Position numbers and translations under genes: made by a program
Source: Paracoccaceae bacterium
GTDB taxonomy: Bacteria; Pseudomonadota; Alphaproteobacteria; Rhodobacterales; Rhodobacteraceae
Assembly (NCBI GenBank): GCA_011620265.1
Contig: WOZM01000104.1
Location: 1 to 37,347, forward strand
DNA: 37,347 nucleotides
Reading direction: 5' to 3'
Shown here: positions 9,560 to 21,106 of the stretch, piece after piece
How the letters are laid out: the number at the start of each line of letters is the position of its first letter
How positions within the stretch are numbered: the stretch's first letter is position 1
Notes under the pieces: generated by a model
The model's database searches: none
Told to the model about the DNA's origin: nothing
What the model saw: only the letters and a program-made list of their open reading frames with translations

Positions 9560-9657
9560 AGGCAGATCGGGCCGTCCGCGACCCGGGTCTGACGATACCA
9601 GCCGCCCTCGGGATGGGGGGCGAGATCCGGCCGTGCGATGATTGCTTCCGCGGTCAT
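9560..9657 (-). pseudogene. Probable DUF985/cupin-type gene remnant
   Basis: From the ATG at 9657 the translation begins MTAEAIIARPDLAPHPEGGW followed by YRQT, which looks like the conserved N-terminus of the DUF985 (cupin_5) family. After about 30 residues the similarity stops. A PPGWRP a little further on resembles the usual C-terminal end, so the central cupin barrel appears deleted. The intact family is about 150 residues. The match is from memory and needs a profile search. Confidence 0.45.
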
Positions 9658-9696
9658 CCGGCCAATCCTCCGTTCCGGGCACATGACGCAGGCAAA

Positions 9697-9710
9697 TTGA
9701 GATGGATCAA
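9697..9710. promoter_or_regulatory. FNR/Dnr-type binding site upstream of the globin gene
   Basis: TTGAGATGGATCAA matches the FNR-family consensus TTGAT-N4-ATCAA at 9 of the 10 specified bases, with perfect TTGA and TCAA ends. It is centred about 66 bp upstream of the globin start codon, which leaves room for a class II activated promoter. FnrL and Dnr/NnrR-type regulators use this box in Rhodobacteraceae; which one acts here cannot be told. Confidence 0.65.
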
Positions 9711-9769
9711 GGCGCGGCGCCGGGACGCGGCGCAGCCTTTCCGGCGATCCATGGCGAAAGGACCGAAGC

Positions 9770-10186
9770 ATGACCGTGACGACGCGTCAGGCGGAACTGA
9801 TCCGCGAGAGTTTCGAGACCCTGCGGCAAAGGCTCGAACCGGCCTCGATGTCGTTCTACGAGGCCCTCTTCCGCCGCGCGCCGGATCTGCGGGCGATGTT
9901 TCGCGACGATCTTGCCGGGCAGGGGATGAAGTTCATGACCACGCTCGGCACGATCATCGGCAATATCGAAGACCCCGAGGCGCTGGGCGACCGCTTCGCC
10001 GAACTGGGGCGCGGACATGCCCTGATGGGGGTCAAGGCGGCGCATTTCGCCCCGATGGGCGAGGCGCTGATGGAGACATTGCGCGATGAGATGGGCGCGG
10101 ATTTCACCCCCGACCTCGAAGCCGCATGGCGGGCCGCTTATGACGAACTGGCCGCCCGCATCGTCCGGCGCGGCCGGATCGGCTGA
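9770..10186 (+). CDS. Single-domain bacterial globin
   Basis: A heme-binding globin of 138 residues, related to the N-terminal domain of flavohemoglobin and to Vitreoscilla hemoglobin, without an attached reductase. The likely proximal His is His83 in the GHALMGVKAAHF segment, and Gln51 lies where the distal E7 glutamine is expected. The start follows GAAAGGACCGAAGC at good spacing. An FNR-type box upstream suggests induction at low oxygen or by nitrogen oxides, which fits roles in NO detoxification or oxygen delivery (inference). It stands alone, 66 bp before the SDR gene. Confidence 0.88.
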   Translation: MTVTTRQAELIRESFETLRQRLEPASMSFYEALFRRAPDLRAMFRDDLAGQGMKFMTTLGTIIGNIEDPEALGDRFAELGRGHALMGVKAAHFAPMGEALMETLRDEMGADFTPDLEAAWRAAYDELAARIVRRGRIG

Positions 10187-10252
10187 CCCGGGGCTGGCCA
10201 AATGCCGGGGCCGCCGCTAGCGTGGCGGCCGGGTTCCGACAGGAGGGCAGGC

Positions 10253-11023
10253 ATGGCGGGCGTGGCGGGACGGGTGGCGCTGGTGACCGGCGCGGGCAGC
10301 GGCGACGGCATCGGCTTCGCAACGGCGCGGGCGCTGAAGGCGGCTGGGGCGCGCGTGGCGATCACCGCGACGACCGACCGGATCTACGACCGCCTCGGCG
10401 CGCTCGGCCCCGCGGGCGCGTTCGCGACCACCGCCGATCTGACCCGCGAGGACCATGTGGCCCGGCTGGTTGCGGAGACGGAGGCGGCGCTCGGGCCGAT
10501 CGACATTCTCGTGAACAATGCCGGAATGGTGCAGACCGGGATCGACATGCCGGGAAAGCGGCTTGCCGATCTCGGCGACGACGACTGGGCCTTCGGGCTC
10601 GACATCAACCTCACCTCCGCCTTCCGGCTGACGCGGGCGGTGTTGCCGGGGATGTGTGCCCGGCGCTACGGGCGGATCGTGCAGATGTCTTCGGTCACCG
10701 GGCCGGTGGTCGGAATCGCGACGAGCAGCGTCTATGCCACGGCCAAGGCCGGGCTTCTCGGCATGACGAGGGCGCTCGCCCTCGATGTCGGGCGCGAGGG
10801 GGTGACGGTGAACTGCATCGGCCCGGGCTGGATCGAGACCGGATCGTCGGGCGCGGACGAGATCGTCGCGGGCCGCCACACGCCCGTGGGCCGGCCGGGG
10901 CGTCCGGAAGAGGTGGCGCATGCGGTGCTCTTCCTTGCCGCGCAAGAGGCGAGCTATGTCACCGGGCAACTGATCGTGGTCGACGGCGGCAATACCGTTC
11001 AGGAATACAAGGTCGCGTTGTAA
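10253..11023 (+). CDS. Short-chain dehydrogenase/reductase (FabG-like)
   Basis: NAD(P)-dependent oxidoreductase of 256 residues with the complete classical SDR motif set: VTGAGSGDGIG (the glycine loop, with an unusual extra Asp), NNAG, the catalytic Ser in QMSSVTG, Tyr-x3-Lys in VYATAKAG, and the C-terminal YVTGQLIVVDGG. The ATG at 10253 follows AGGAGGG; the open frame begins at 10202 but has no homology there. The substrate is unknown. It resembles 3-oxoacyl-ACP reductases but stands apart from fatty-acid genes, so a FabG role is not implied. Its end is convergent with eno. Confidence 0.92.
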   Translation: MAGVAGRVALVTGAGSGDGIGFATARALKAAGARVAITATTDRIYDRLGALGPAGAFATTADLTREDHVARLVAETEAALGPIDILVNNAGMVQTGIDMPGKRLADLGDDDWAFGLDINLTSAFRLTRAVLPGMCARRYGRIVQMSSVTGPVVGIATSSVYATAKAGLLGMTRALALDVGREGVTVNCIGPGWIETGSSGADEIVAGRHTPVGRPGRPEEVAHAVLFLAAQEASYVTGQLIVVDGGNTVQEYKVAL

Positions 11024-11041
11024 GCTGTCGTTCCGAACAGA

Positions 11042-11061
11042 AAACCCGCCGGGGCGGGTTT
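11042..11061. terminator. Bidirectional hairpin terminator between the SDR gene and eno
   Basis: AAACCCGCC pairs perfectly with GGCGGGTTT, forming a 9-bp stem, tightly closed, with T-runs available on both strands. It sits between the two convergent stops, 18 bp after the SDR stop, and is followed directly by a dispersed repeat. Confidence 0.7.
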
Positions 11062-11094
11062 GCCTCCGGCGGGGATATTTGGACCAAGTGGAAA
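11062..11094 (+). repeat. Dispersed Rhodobacteraceae-type intergenic repeat, copy 1
   Basis: The segment contains CTCCGGCGGGGATATTTGGA followed by CCAAGTGGAAA. It closely matches the copy at 19758-19790 and ends at the base before the eno stop codon. Elements of this type are familiar at the ends of genes in this family; their function is not known to me. Confidence 0.6.
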
Positions 11095-13321
<2,227 letters not shown>

Positions 13322-13327
13322 TTGTGC

Positions 13328-13750
13328 TCAGCCCTTTCGGCCGGGTTTGGCGGGAACGCCGAAAAGCTCCAGCCGGTGGCCTTTCAGCCGGTAGCCGAGC
13401 CGTGCCGCGATCTTTTCCTGCAACGCCTCGATCTCCTCGTCGACGAATTCGATGACGGCGCCGGTCGTGAGGTCGATGAGGTGATCGTGATGCGCCCGCT
13501 CGGCATCCTCGTAGCGGGCGCGCCCGTCGCCGAATTCGAGCTTGTCGAGGATGCCCGCCTCGTCGAAGATCTTCAGCGTCCGGTAGACGGTCGCGAGCGA
13601 GATCTTCGGGTCGACGGCACAGGCCCGCTGGTAGAGCCCCTCCGCGTCGGGATGGTCGTCGCTTTCCTCCAGCACCTGCGCGATGACCCGGCGTTGCCCG
13701 GTCATCCGAAGCCCCTTGGCCTCGCAGCGTTCGATGATGGTCTGACGCAT
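13328..13750 (-). CDS. fur: Fur-family metal-responsive repressor (Fur/Mur)
   Basis: DNA-binding regulator of 140 residues: winged helix at about 1-82 (GLRMTGQRRVIAQVL, SLATVYRTLKIF) and a C-terminal dimerisation/metal domain with the HHDHLI motif (87-92), Glu and His ligands, and late His125. There is no CxxC pair, so it lacks the structural zinc site of many Fur proteins, as in other alphaproteobacterial Fur/Mur members. In relatives this branch mainly senses manganese, so Mur may be the better name. The ATG at 13750 was preferred to the open frame start at 13810 because MRQTIIERCEAKGLR aligns with the family N-terminus. It is followed after 6 bp by the DMT permease gene. Confidence 0.92.
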   Translation of the reverse strand: MRQTIIERCEAKGLRMTGQRRVIAQVLEESDDHPDAEGLYQRACAVDPKISLATVYRTLKIFDEAGILDKLEFGDGRARYEDAERAHHDHLIDLTTGAVIEFVDEEIEALQEKIAARLGYRLKGHRLELFGVPAKPGRKG

Positions 13751-13874
13751 TTCCGGCCCCGCCTTTCCGACGCGCGGTCTACGGGAAATCCCGACGCGGG
13801 TGAAGCGCAAAACGCCGCGCCGGGGCAGGGGCGGCGCGGCGGCGCCAGCCGGCGAATGACCGGGCGGCGGCGCG

Positions 13875-14389
13875 GGGCTCGGGATCGACGTCCGCGACGG
13901 CTTTCAGCTCGCGCCGAACTATCCCGCCGGCACCGACGCCATCGCCGGCTACAAGCGCCTTTATGAAGGTGCTGCGGCGGGCGAGGTCTATACCCGGCTC
14001 GGCCAGACCGACTACGCCGCCGGGATCGCGCGGATCCGCGCGAGCGGCGCGGACAGCGTCTTCTTCTTCCTGCCCGGCGGCATGGGCATCGCCTTCATGA
14101 AGCAATGTGCCGAATCCGGTGTCGGCATCCCGCTGGTCGGGCCGGCCTTCTCCTTCGACCAGAACATCCTTCAGGCGGTCGGCGACGCCGCACTCGGGGT
14201 CAAGAACACCTCGCAGTGGAACAAGGATATCGACAATCCGGCCAACGCCGCCTTCGGCCCGGACCATCATCCTATCCAGGCATCCATGTCGGCGAAGTGG
14301 GGAAGGAGGGCGAGGTCTATACCAACAGGATCATCGCCGCGGCGCTGGAGGATCGCGGCGACGCCCATGCCGCCGACTGCAAGATGTGA
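13875..14389 (+). pseudogene. Branched-chain-type ABC transporter substrate-binding protein remnant
   Basis: From about 13875 one frame reads GIDVRDGFQLAPNYPAGTDA and on through IRASGADSVFFFLPGGMG, AFMKQCAESGVGIPLVGPAF and the GVKNTSQWNKDIDNPANAAFG region, characteristic of LivK/periplasmic-binding-protein type 1 folds. There is no start codon or signal peptide, so the N-terminal half is missing. Near 14255-14285 the frame shifts; the other frame supplies a plausible C-terminus ending in ADCKM at 14389. About 160 of roughly 390 residues survive. It directly precedes a livH-like fragment, the normal gene order. Confidence 0.75.
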
Positions 14390-14440
14390 TCGGAAAGGGT
14401 CGGGGGAGGTTCCCGGCCCGACCGTCGGAGAACTGATCCG

Positions 14441-14698
14441 GTGATGCTTCTGGCCGAGCAGGTCCTCAATGGCCGGCAATACGGGATGATGCTTTTCCTC
14501 ATGGCCGCCGGGCTGATCCTCGTCTTCTCCGAGGGCACCCGCTGGCTCTTCGGCTCCTTCCCGCTCCATCTCTCGCTGCCGCCGGTCCTGTCGGGCACGG
14601 TGACGCTGCCCGGCGGGCTCGTCCACCCGGCCTTCCGGCTGGCGATCATCGGCATCGGCGCGGGGGTCGCGGCCGGGCTTTTCGGGGCCGAGGCATGA
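14441..14698 (+). pseudogene. LivH-type ABC permease remnant with internal deletion
   Basis: An 85-residue open frame begins LLAEQVLNGRQYGMMLFLMA, a clear LivH N-terminal helix, then jumps after GLILVF to a segment close to the LivH C-terminal half (PPVLSGTVTLPGG, HPAFRLAIIG). Intact permeases have about 290 residues, so about 200 residues of membrane core are gone in frame. The stop overlaps an ATG at 14695, as expected for a livH-livM junction, but the following frame (MSLRGALPNALN) soon loses recognisable content. Confidence 0.75.
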
Positions 14699-14864
14699 GC
14701 CTGCGCGGCGCCCTTCCGAACGCGCTGAACGTCATGCTCGCCGTCGAGGGCGCATCGGGCCTGAGCTTCGGCTTCTTCCGCCCGGCCCTCGGCGACCGCG
14801 GCCTTGCCGACCCCGCGCGCTTCCGCCTGTCTCAGGCCGGGCTTGCGGGGCGCGAGGCCGGCGG

Positions 14865-15310
14865 ACGCTCGCCGACAAGCCGATGTTCGTCTGTGCCCGC
14901 GGGCGCGGCCAGGTCGCCGACAGCTTCGCGATGATCCGCCTGGCGCTCGGCCTTTCCGAGGCGGAGCTCGCCGGCGCCGCCTGGTGCAGCACGGTCATCA
15001 ACACCAACTCGTCGCGCCAGATCGACAAGCCGATGGCCGAGGGCATCATCGACTTCGCCCGCGCGGGGCAGATGTCGATCATCACCCCCTTCTGTCTTGC
15101 CGGCGCGATGCGCCGGCGGTCGCGGACCTTTCGAACCGCGGAACATGGGAAGCGGCCGGGGCCAGGACCTCGACCGGCCGCGCGACGGCGATCTGGCAGC
15201 GGCTGCTGGCCGGTTTCACGGCGCCGCCGGGCGCGGAGGAGCGCGGCGACCGGATAGCGGCCTTGGTCGCCCGCCGGACCGGGGAGGGCGGGGCGTCCCC
15301 GCCGGACTGA
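14865..15310 (+). pseudogene. Trimethylamine methyltransferase (MttB)-family remnant
   Basis: The frame through 14883 reads DKPMFVCARGRGQVADSFAM, then STVINTNSSRQIDKPMAEGI and QMSIITPFCLAGAM, which strongly resembles the central part of MttB/COG5598 corrinoid-type methyltransferases. After about 15107 a different frame supplies NRGTWEAAGA and a C-terminal LVARRTGEGGASPPD ending at 15310, matching the usual MttB end. About 140 of roughly 500 residues remain. No pyrrolysine-type amber codon is involved in what survives. The adjacent Liv-type transporter pieces suggest a former uptake and demethylation cluster for a methylated amine or betaine (inference). Confidence 0.7.
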
Positions 15311-15345
15311 CTCTCCCGCCCCGGGGACACGACCTCAGGCGAGCC

Positions 15346-15374
15346 TTGACTTTCCCGCCCGCCTGCCTGATAAG
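15346..15374 (+). promoter_or_regulatory. Sigma-70-type promoter of rplU-rpmA
   Basis: TTGACT (15346-15351), a 17-nt spacer and GATAAG (15369-15374). This is a good housekeeping promoter for this group. It predicts a transcript start near 15381 and a 5' leader of about 140 nt before rplU. Confidence 0.65.
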
Positions 15375-15522
15375 CCCGCATCCCGGCGGGTCCCTTGGTT
15401 CGGCCGGGATTCCATATTCGTCAATGTCGTCCCGCAAAGGGGCGCGCTGCCCGAGGCGGGGACACCCCGAAACGCCGGAGCGATCCGGGGCCACAGGGCG
15501 CGGCAAGGAAAAGGAAAGACCC

Positions 15523-16038
15523 ATGTTCGCGGTCCTCAAGACCGGTGGCAAGCAGTACAAGGTTCAGGCGGGCGACGTGCTCCGCATCGAACTGATCGCG
15601 GCCGCCGCTGGTGACAAAGTCCAGTTCAACGAGATCCTGATGCTCGGCGGCGACAAGCCGGTGCTCGGCGCGCCGATGGTCAAGGGCGCCGCCGTCCAGG
15701 CCGAAGTCATCGACGACATCAAGGCCGACAAGGTCATCACCTACCACAAGCGCCGCCGCAAGCATTCCTCGCAGCGCACCCGCGGCCACCGCCAGAAGCT
15801 GACGCTTCTGCGCGTCACCGACATCCTCGCCACCGGCGCGGAGCAGTCGGGCGTGAAGGAAGCCATCGGCACCCACGCCGCCCGCGTCGCCGCGCACAAC
15901 ACCGCGGCCCCGGCCGAGGCGAAAGCCGAGAAGAAAGCCGCCCCGGCGAAGAAAGCTCCGGCCAAGCAGGCCGAAGCCGAAGCCGCCCCGGCAAGGAAGG
16001 CACCGGCCAAGAAGGCCGAAGCCGCGACGAAGGAGTAA
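15523..16038 (+). CDS. rplU: Ribosomal protein bL21
   Basis: Large-subunit ribosomal protein that contacts 23S rRNA. It has 171 residues: a bL21 core (1-103) starting MFAVLKTGGKQYKVQAGDVL with KADKVITYHKRRRKHSSQRT, and a 65-residue tail rich in Ala, Lys and Glu with repeats of the type APAKKA/APARKA. Such tails are common in alphaproteobacterial L21. The ATG at 15523 is preceded by AAGGAAA. The larger open frame from 15097 is an accident that runs through the mttB remnant. rpmA starts 6 bp later. Confidence 0.97.
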   Translation: MFAVLKTGGKQYKVQAGDVLRIELIAAAAGDKVQFNEILMLGGDKPVLGAPMVKGAAVQAEVIDDIKADKVITYHKRRRKHSSQRTRGHRQKLTLLRVTDILATGAEQSGVKEAIGTHAARVAAHNTAAPAEAKAEKKAAPAKKAPAKQAEAEAAPARKAPAKKAEAATKE

Positions 16039-16044
16039 GACCCA

Positions 16045-16314
16045 ATGGCACACAAGAAAGCAGGCGGTTCTTCCCGCAACGGCCGCGACTCGGCCGGCCG
16101 TCGTCTCGGCGTGAAACTCTACGGCGGACAGTCGGTCCGGCCCGGCGCCATCATCGTGCGCCAGCGCGGCACCACCTGGTGGCCGGGGACCGGCGTCGGC
16201 ATGGGTCGTGACCATACGATCTTCGCGACCGCCGATGGCCGTGTGACCTTCAAGAAAGGTCTCAAGGGCCGCACCTTCATTTCGGTCCTCCCGGCGGCGG
16301 AGGCAGCCGAGTAA
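16045..16314 (+). CDS. rpmA: Ribosomal protein bL27
   Basis: Large-subunit protein whose N-terminus reaches toward the peptidyl-transferase centre. It has 89 residues, beginning [20 protein letters not shown] with no N-terminal extension, so no Prp-type cleavage is needed. [20 protein letters not shown] and the [12 protein letters not shown] segment are diagnostic. It is 6 bp after rplU, forming the usual rplU-rpmA pair, and is followed by a palindrome and a strong terminator. Confidence 0.98.
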   Translation: MAHKKAGGSSRNGRDSAGRRLGVKLYGGQSVRPGAIIVRQRGTTWWPGTGVGMGRDHTIFATADGRVTFKKGLKGRTFISVLPAAEAAE

Positions 16315-16324
16315 GCCGAACCTT

Positions 16325-16339
16325 TACAATCGCATTGTA
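16325..16339. repeat. Perfect inverted repeat TACAAT-CGC-ATTGTA
   Basis: Six-base arms around CGC, 10 bp after the rpmA stop and before the terminator. The arms match the TACAAT elements around the MocR gene near 33.7 kb, so it could be a regulator site; it could also be chance. Confidence 0.4.
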
Positions 16340-16344
16340 GACAG

Positions 16345-16374
16345 GGGATCGGCAGAAAAGCCGGTCCCTTTCTT
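16345..16374 (+). terminator. Rho-independent terminator after rpmA
   Basis: GGGATCGGC pairs with GCCGGTCCC (one G-T pair) around an AGAAAA loop, followed by TTTCTT. It ends the rplU-rpmA transcript. Confidence 0.8.
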
Positions 16375-16399
16375 CATTCGCGGCAGGAGGTCGCCAGCC

Positions 16400-16615
16400 A
16401 TGTCACTCGATCAGGCGGTTGTGAGCATGGCCAGCGCATGCGTGAACGCGGTGCGGTTGATCCGGCCATTCTCGCGCCCCATTTCGGGTCTATCGGGCAG
16501 GATGGCGCCCATGGGTCCGGGAGGGATCCGGCGCCGGATTGCGAGTATCGGAGGGATCGCGGACGGCAGGGTGGCCGCGGGTCTCGCCATCCGTTTCGGA
16601 GGAGGGAAAGGATGA
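16400..16615 (+). CDS. Small hypothetical ORF coupled to the GNAT gene
   Basis: 71 residues with no family I recognise. The translation signals are good: AGGAGG at 16385-16390, nine bases before the ATG, and a stop that overlaps the downstream GNAT start region (ATGA). The product is basic, glycine/alanine-rich and has a weakly hydrophobic N-terminal stretch. It might be a true small protein, or a leader peptide whose translation couples into the GNAT, or a decayed gene. The coding evidence is only moderate because open frames are common at this G+C. Confidence 0.35.
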   Translation: MSLDQAVVSMASACVNAVRLIRPFSRPISGLSGRMAPMGPGGIRRRIASIGGIADGRVAAGLAIRFGGGKG

Positions 16616-17151
16616 TCCAGGAACCTATCGTCGTTCAGCCCGCGCTCGCGGCTGAGCGTTTCGGGCTGCGTCCGCTGCGGCGCTCCGACGCCGGCCTCAT
16701 CGCGATGTATACCGCCGACCGGCGGCTCGCCGAAGGGACCCGCACGATCCCCCATCCGCTGCCGCCGGGCGCGACCGAAGCGTTCATCGCCCGCAGCCTC
16801 GCCGAGAAGCGGAGCGAGGATGTCTGGGTCATGGACGGGTCCGACCGCGGCCATGCCGAGGTTCTCGGCCTCGTCAGCCTGACCCCGATTGAGCGCGACC
16901 AGAGCGAGATCAAGTACTGGGTCGCGCCCGCCTTCTGGAATACCGGCTACGCGTCGGAGGCCGTCGCCGCAATCGTCGCGGCCAACCCGCACAAATCGCG
17001 CACACTCTTCGCCGAGGTCTTTCAGGACAATCCCGGCTCGGCCCGCGTCCTGACCAATACCGGCTTCGACTATCTCGGCGACGCCGAGGCCTATTCGGTC
17101 GCCCGCGGCGCCACGGTCCCGACCTGGACCTATCTGCGCAAGATGGTGTGA
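16612..17151 (+). CDS. GNAT-family N-acetyltransferase (RimJ/RimL-like)
   Basis: Acetyl-CoA-dependent transferase of 179 residues, Acetyltransf_3 type. It shows the expected order: LRPLRRSDAGLIAMY near the N-terminus, IKYWVAPAFWNTGYASEAV (acetyl-CoA pyrophosphate loop region) and NPGSARVLTNTGFDYLG near the end. The acceptor (ribosomal protein N-terminus, small molecule or other) is unknown. The ATG at 16612 follows GGAGGGAAAGG and overlaps the stop of the 71-residue ORF; upstream in-frame codons show no homology. Its place between rpmA and obgE is a common arrangement in this family. Confidence 0.9.
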   Translation: MIQEPIVVQPALAAERFGLRPLRRSDAGLIAMYTADRRLAEGTRTIPHPLPPGATEAFIARSLAEKRSEDVWVMDGSDRGHAEVLGLVSLTPIERDQSEIKYWVAPAFWNTGYASEAVAAIVAANPHKSRTLFAEVFQDNPGSARVLTNTGFDYLGDAEAYSVARGATVPTWTYLRKMV

Positions 17152-17434
17152 CCGTCGGGGGCCCTGCCATCCGGCCTGGGGACAGGTTCTGAAATCGGTT
17201 CCGGCGCGCCAAGAGACGGAGCGACCGTCTTTCGCCCCGAACCAGGGCGAAGCCGCCCGGCTTGCGCAGGGCCCGCCGACAGATCCGCGACGGACGCATC
17301 CGACATGGCTGTTTCAAGACCGGACAAGCCGATGTCCCCGAGGCCGGGTGCGGTCCTGACTGGCCGGGGCGGAGCGGTCGATCACACCCTGAAAGCAGTT
17401 GCGTCGCGCGGCCTTCCTGCGCACGGTCTGTAGC

Positions 17435-17467
17435 TACGCAAAACATACGCGAACCCTACGCGAAGAC
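17435..17467 (+). repeat. Three 11-bp iterons beginning TACGC
   Basis: TACGCAAAACA, TACGCGAACCC and TACGCGAAGAC follow each other without a gap, starting at 17435, 17446 and 17457. One repeat per helical turn puts all copies on the same DNA face, as for a multi-protomer binding site. Confidence 0.5.
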
Positions 17468-17480
17468 GACCCGATCCTGA

Positions 17481-19687
<2,207 letters not shown>

Positions 19688-19693
19688 TCCACC

Positions 19694-19755
19694 GCCTTGC
19701 GGCCGCGAGATCGAATGCGCCTTGCGGCGGCGAGATCGAATGCGCCTTGCGGCGC
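19694..19755 (+). repeat. 25-bp tandem repeat (2.5 copies) between proB and proA
   Basis: Copies begin at 19694, 19719 and 19744 (the last one partial). Units read GCCTTGCGGCSGCGAGATCG plus AATGC, where S is C in the first and G in the second. It starts 6 bp after the proB stop. Confidence 0.75.
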
Positions 19756-19757
19756 GG

Positions 19758-19790
19758 GCCTCCGGCGGGGATATTTGGAGCAAGATGAAG
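19758..19790 (+). repeat. Dispersed Rhodobacteraceae-type intergenic repeat, copy 2
   Basis: The segment contains CTCCGGCGGGGATATTTGGA then GCAAGATGAAG, almost identical to the copy at 11062-11094. Its 3' end supplies the AAGGAG ribosome-binding region of proA and an in-frame ATG (19785), so the repeat has become part of the proA translation signal. Confidence 0.65.
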
Positions 19791-19799
19791 GAGCGCGCG

Positions 19800-21065
19800 A
19801 TGAAGGACATGGAGAATATCCCCGCGCGGATGGCGGAGATCGGCGCGACGGCGAAGGCCACGGCGGCGGAGCTGGCCTTTGCGTCCGCGGAGCGCAAGCA
19901 TGCCGCACTGATCGCCGCCGCCGAGGCGGTCTGGGCGCGCCGGCGGGAGATCGTCGAGGCCAATGCCGGGGATCTCGCCTATGGCGCGGAAAAGGGGCTG
20001 TCGCCGGCGATGATGGACCGGCTGATGCTCGACGAAGCCCGCATCCGCGGCATTGTCGAGGGGTTGCGGTCGGTGGCCGGGCAGGCCGATCCGGTGGGCG
20101 CGGTGATGGCGGAATGGGACATGCCCTCGGGCCTTCACATCCAGCGGGTGCGGACGCCTCTGGGCGTCATCGGCGTGATCTATGAAAGCCGGCCGAACGT
20201 GACGGCCGATGCCGGCGCGCTTTGCCTGAAGTCGGGCAATGCGGTGATCCTGCGCGGCGGCTCGGAGAGCTTTCATTCGAGCCGGGCGATCCATGCCTGC
20301 CTGGTGGACGGCCTGCGGGCGGCCGGACTTCCCGAAACCGCGATCCAGCTCGTGCCCACCCGCGACCGTGCGGCGGTGTCCGAGATGCTGCGGATGGTCG
20401 CGCATATCGACGTGATCGTGCCGAGGGGCGGCAAGGGGCTTGTCGGGCTCGTCCAGAAGGAGGCGCGGGTGCCGGTCTTCGCCCATCTCGAAGGCATCTG
20501 CCACGTCTATGCCGACGGCGATGCCGACCTGGCGAAGGCGCGGGCGGTGGTGCTGAATGCCAAGACCCGGCGCACCGGCATCTGCGGCGCCGCCGAATGC
20601 CTGCTGATCGACCGGGCGTTCCATGCGAAGCACGGGCCGGTTCTGATCGAGGATCTGGTCAAGGCGGGCGTCGAGGTCAGGACCGAGGGCGCGCTTCTCG
20701 ATGTGCCGGGAACGGTGCCGGCGGGACCGGAGGATTTCGGCCGCGAATTCCTCGACATGATCATCGCCGCGAAGCTCGTCGACGGGGTGGACGCGGCGAT
20801 CGCCCATATCCGCCACTACGGCTCGCAGCATACCGAGGCGATCCTGACCGAGAACGACGCGACCGCTGCGCGGTTCTTCGAGCGGCTCGACAGCGCGATC
20901 CTGATGCGCAACGCCTCCACCCAGTTCGCCGATGGCGGCGAGTTCGGCATGGGGGCGGAGATCGGCATCGCGACGGGCAAGCTTCATGCCCGCGGGCCGG
21001 TCGGCGCCGAACAGCTCACCAGCTTCAAGTACCTCGTCACCGGGGACGGGACCGTGCGCAAGTAG
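19800..21065 (+). CDS. proA: Gamma-glutamyl phosphate reductase
   Basis: NADPH-dependent second step of proline synthesis, giving glutamate-5-semialdehyde. The protein has 421 residues of the aldehyde-dehydrogenase fold. Evidence includes [35 protein letters not shown], the [11 protein letters not shown] stretch and the catalytic Cys in [12 protein letters not shown]. The ATG at 19800 was chosen because AAGGAG (19788-19793) is 6 nt upstream; an in-frame ATG at 19785 lies inside the dispersed repeat and is a possible alternative adding five residues. It forms an operon-like run with obgE and proB. Confidence 0.97.
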   Translation: MKDMENIPARMAEIGATAKATAAELAFASAERKHAALIAAAEAVWARRREIVEANAGDLAYGAEKGLSPAMMDRLMLDEARIRGIVEGLRSVAGQADPVGAVMAEWDMPSGLHIQRVRTPLGVIGVIYESRPNVTADAGALCLKSGNAVILRGGSESFHSSRAIHACLVDGLRAAGLPETAIQLVPTRDRAAVSEMLRMVAHIDVIVPRGGKGLVGLVQKEARVPVFAHLEGICHVYADGDADLAKARAVVLNAKTRRTGICGAAECLLIDRAFHAKHGPVLIEDLVKAGVEVRTEGALLDVPGTVPAGPEDFGREFLDMIIAAKLVDGVDAAIAHIRHYGSQHTEAILTENDATAARFFERLDSAILMRNASTQFADGGEFGMGAEIGIATGKLHARGPVGAEQLTSFKYLVTGDGTVRK

Positions 21066-21068
21066 GCG

Positions 21069-21084
21069 CGGGGCGCGTGCCCCG
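21069..21084. terminator. Short GC hairpin between proA and chpT
   Basis: CGGGGC-GCGT-GCCCCG lies just after the proA stop between two convergent genes. It has no clear T-run, so it is only a possible terminator. Confidence 0.35.
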
Positions 21085-21106
21085 ACGCGCTTCCGCCCCC
21101 CGGTGC

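Noticed and set aside
13813-13841. CGCCGCGCC...GGCGCGGCG hairpin upstream of fur
   Set aside because: Could be an old terminator, but it has no T-run and such GC stems are common by chance here.
14695-14934. Possible livM/livG fragment starting MSLRGALPNALN
   Set aside because: Position and ATGA overlap fit a former livM, and AVEGASGLSFGFF hints at livG, but the similarity is too weak to call.
17130-17327. 65-codon minus-strand ORF after the GNAT gene
   Set aside because: It overlaps the GNAT 3' end, has no ribosome-binding site or family match, and is rich in Pro/Gly/Arg.
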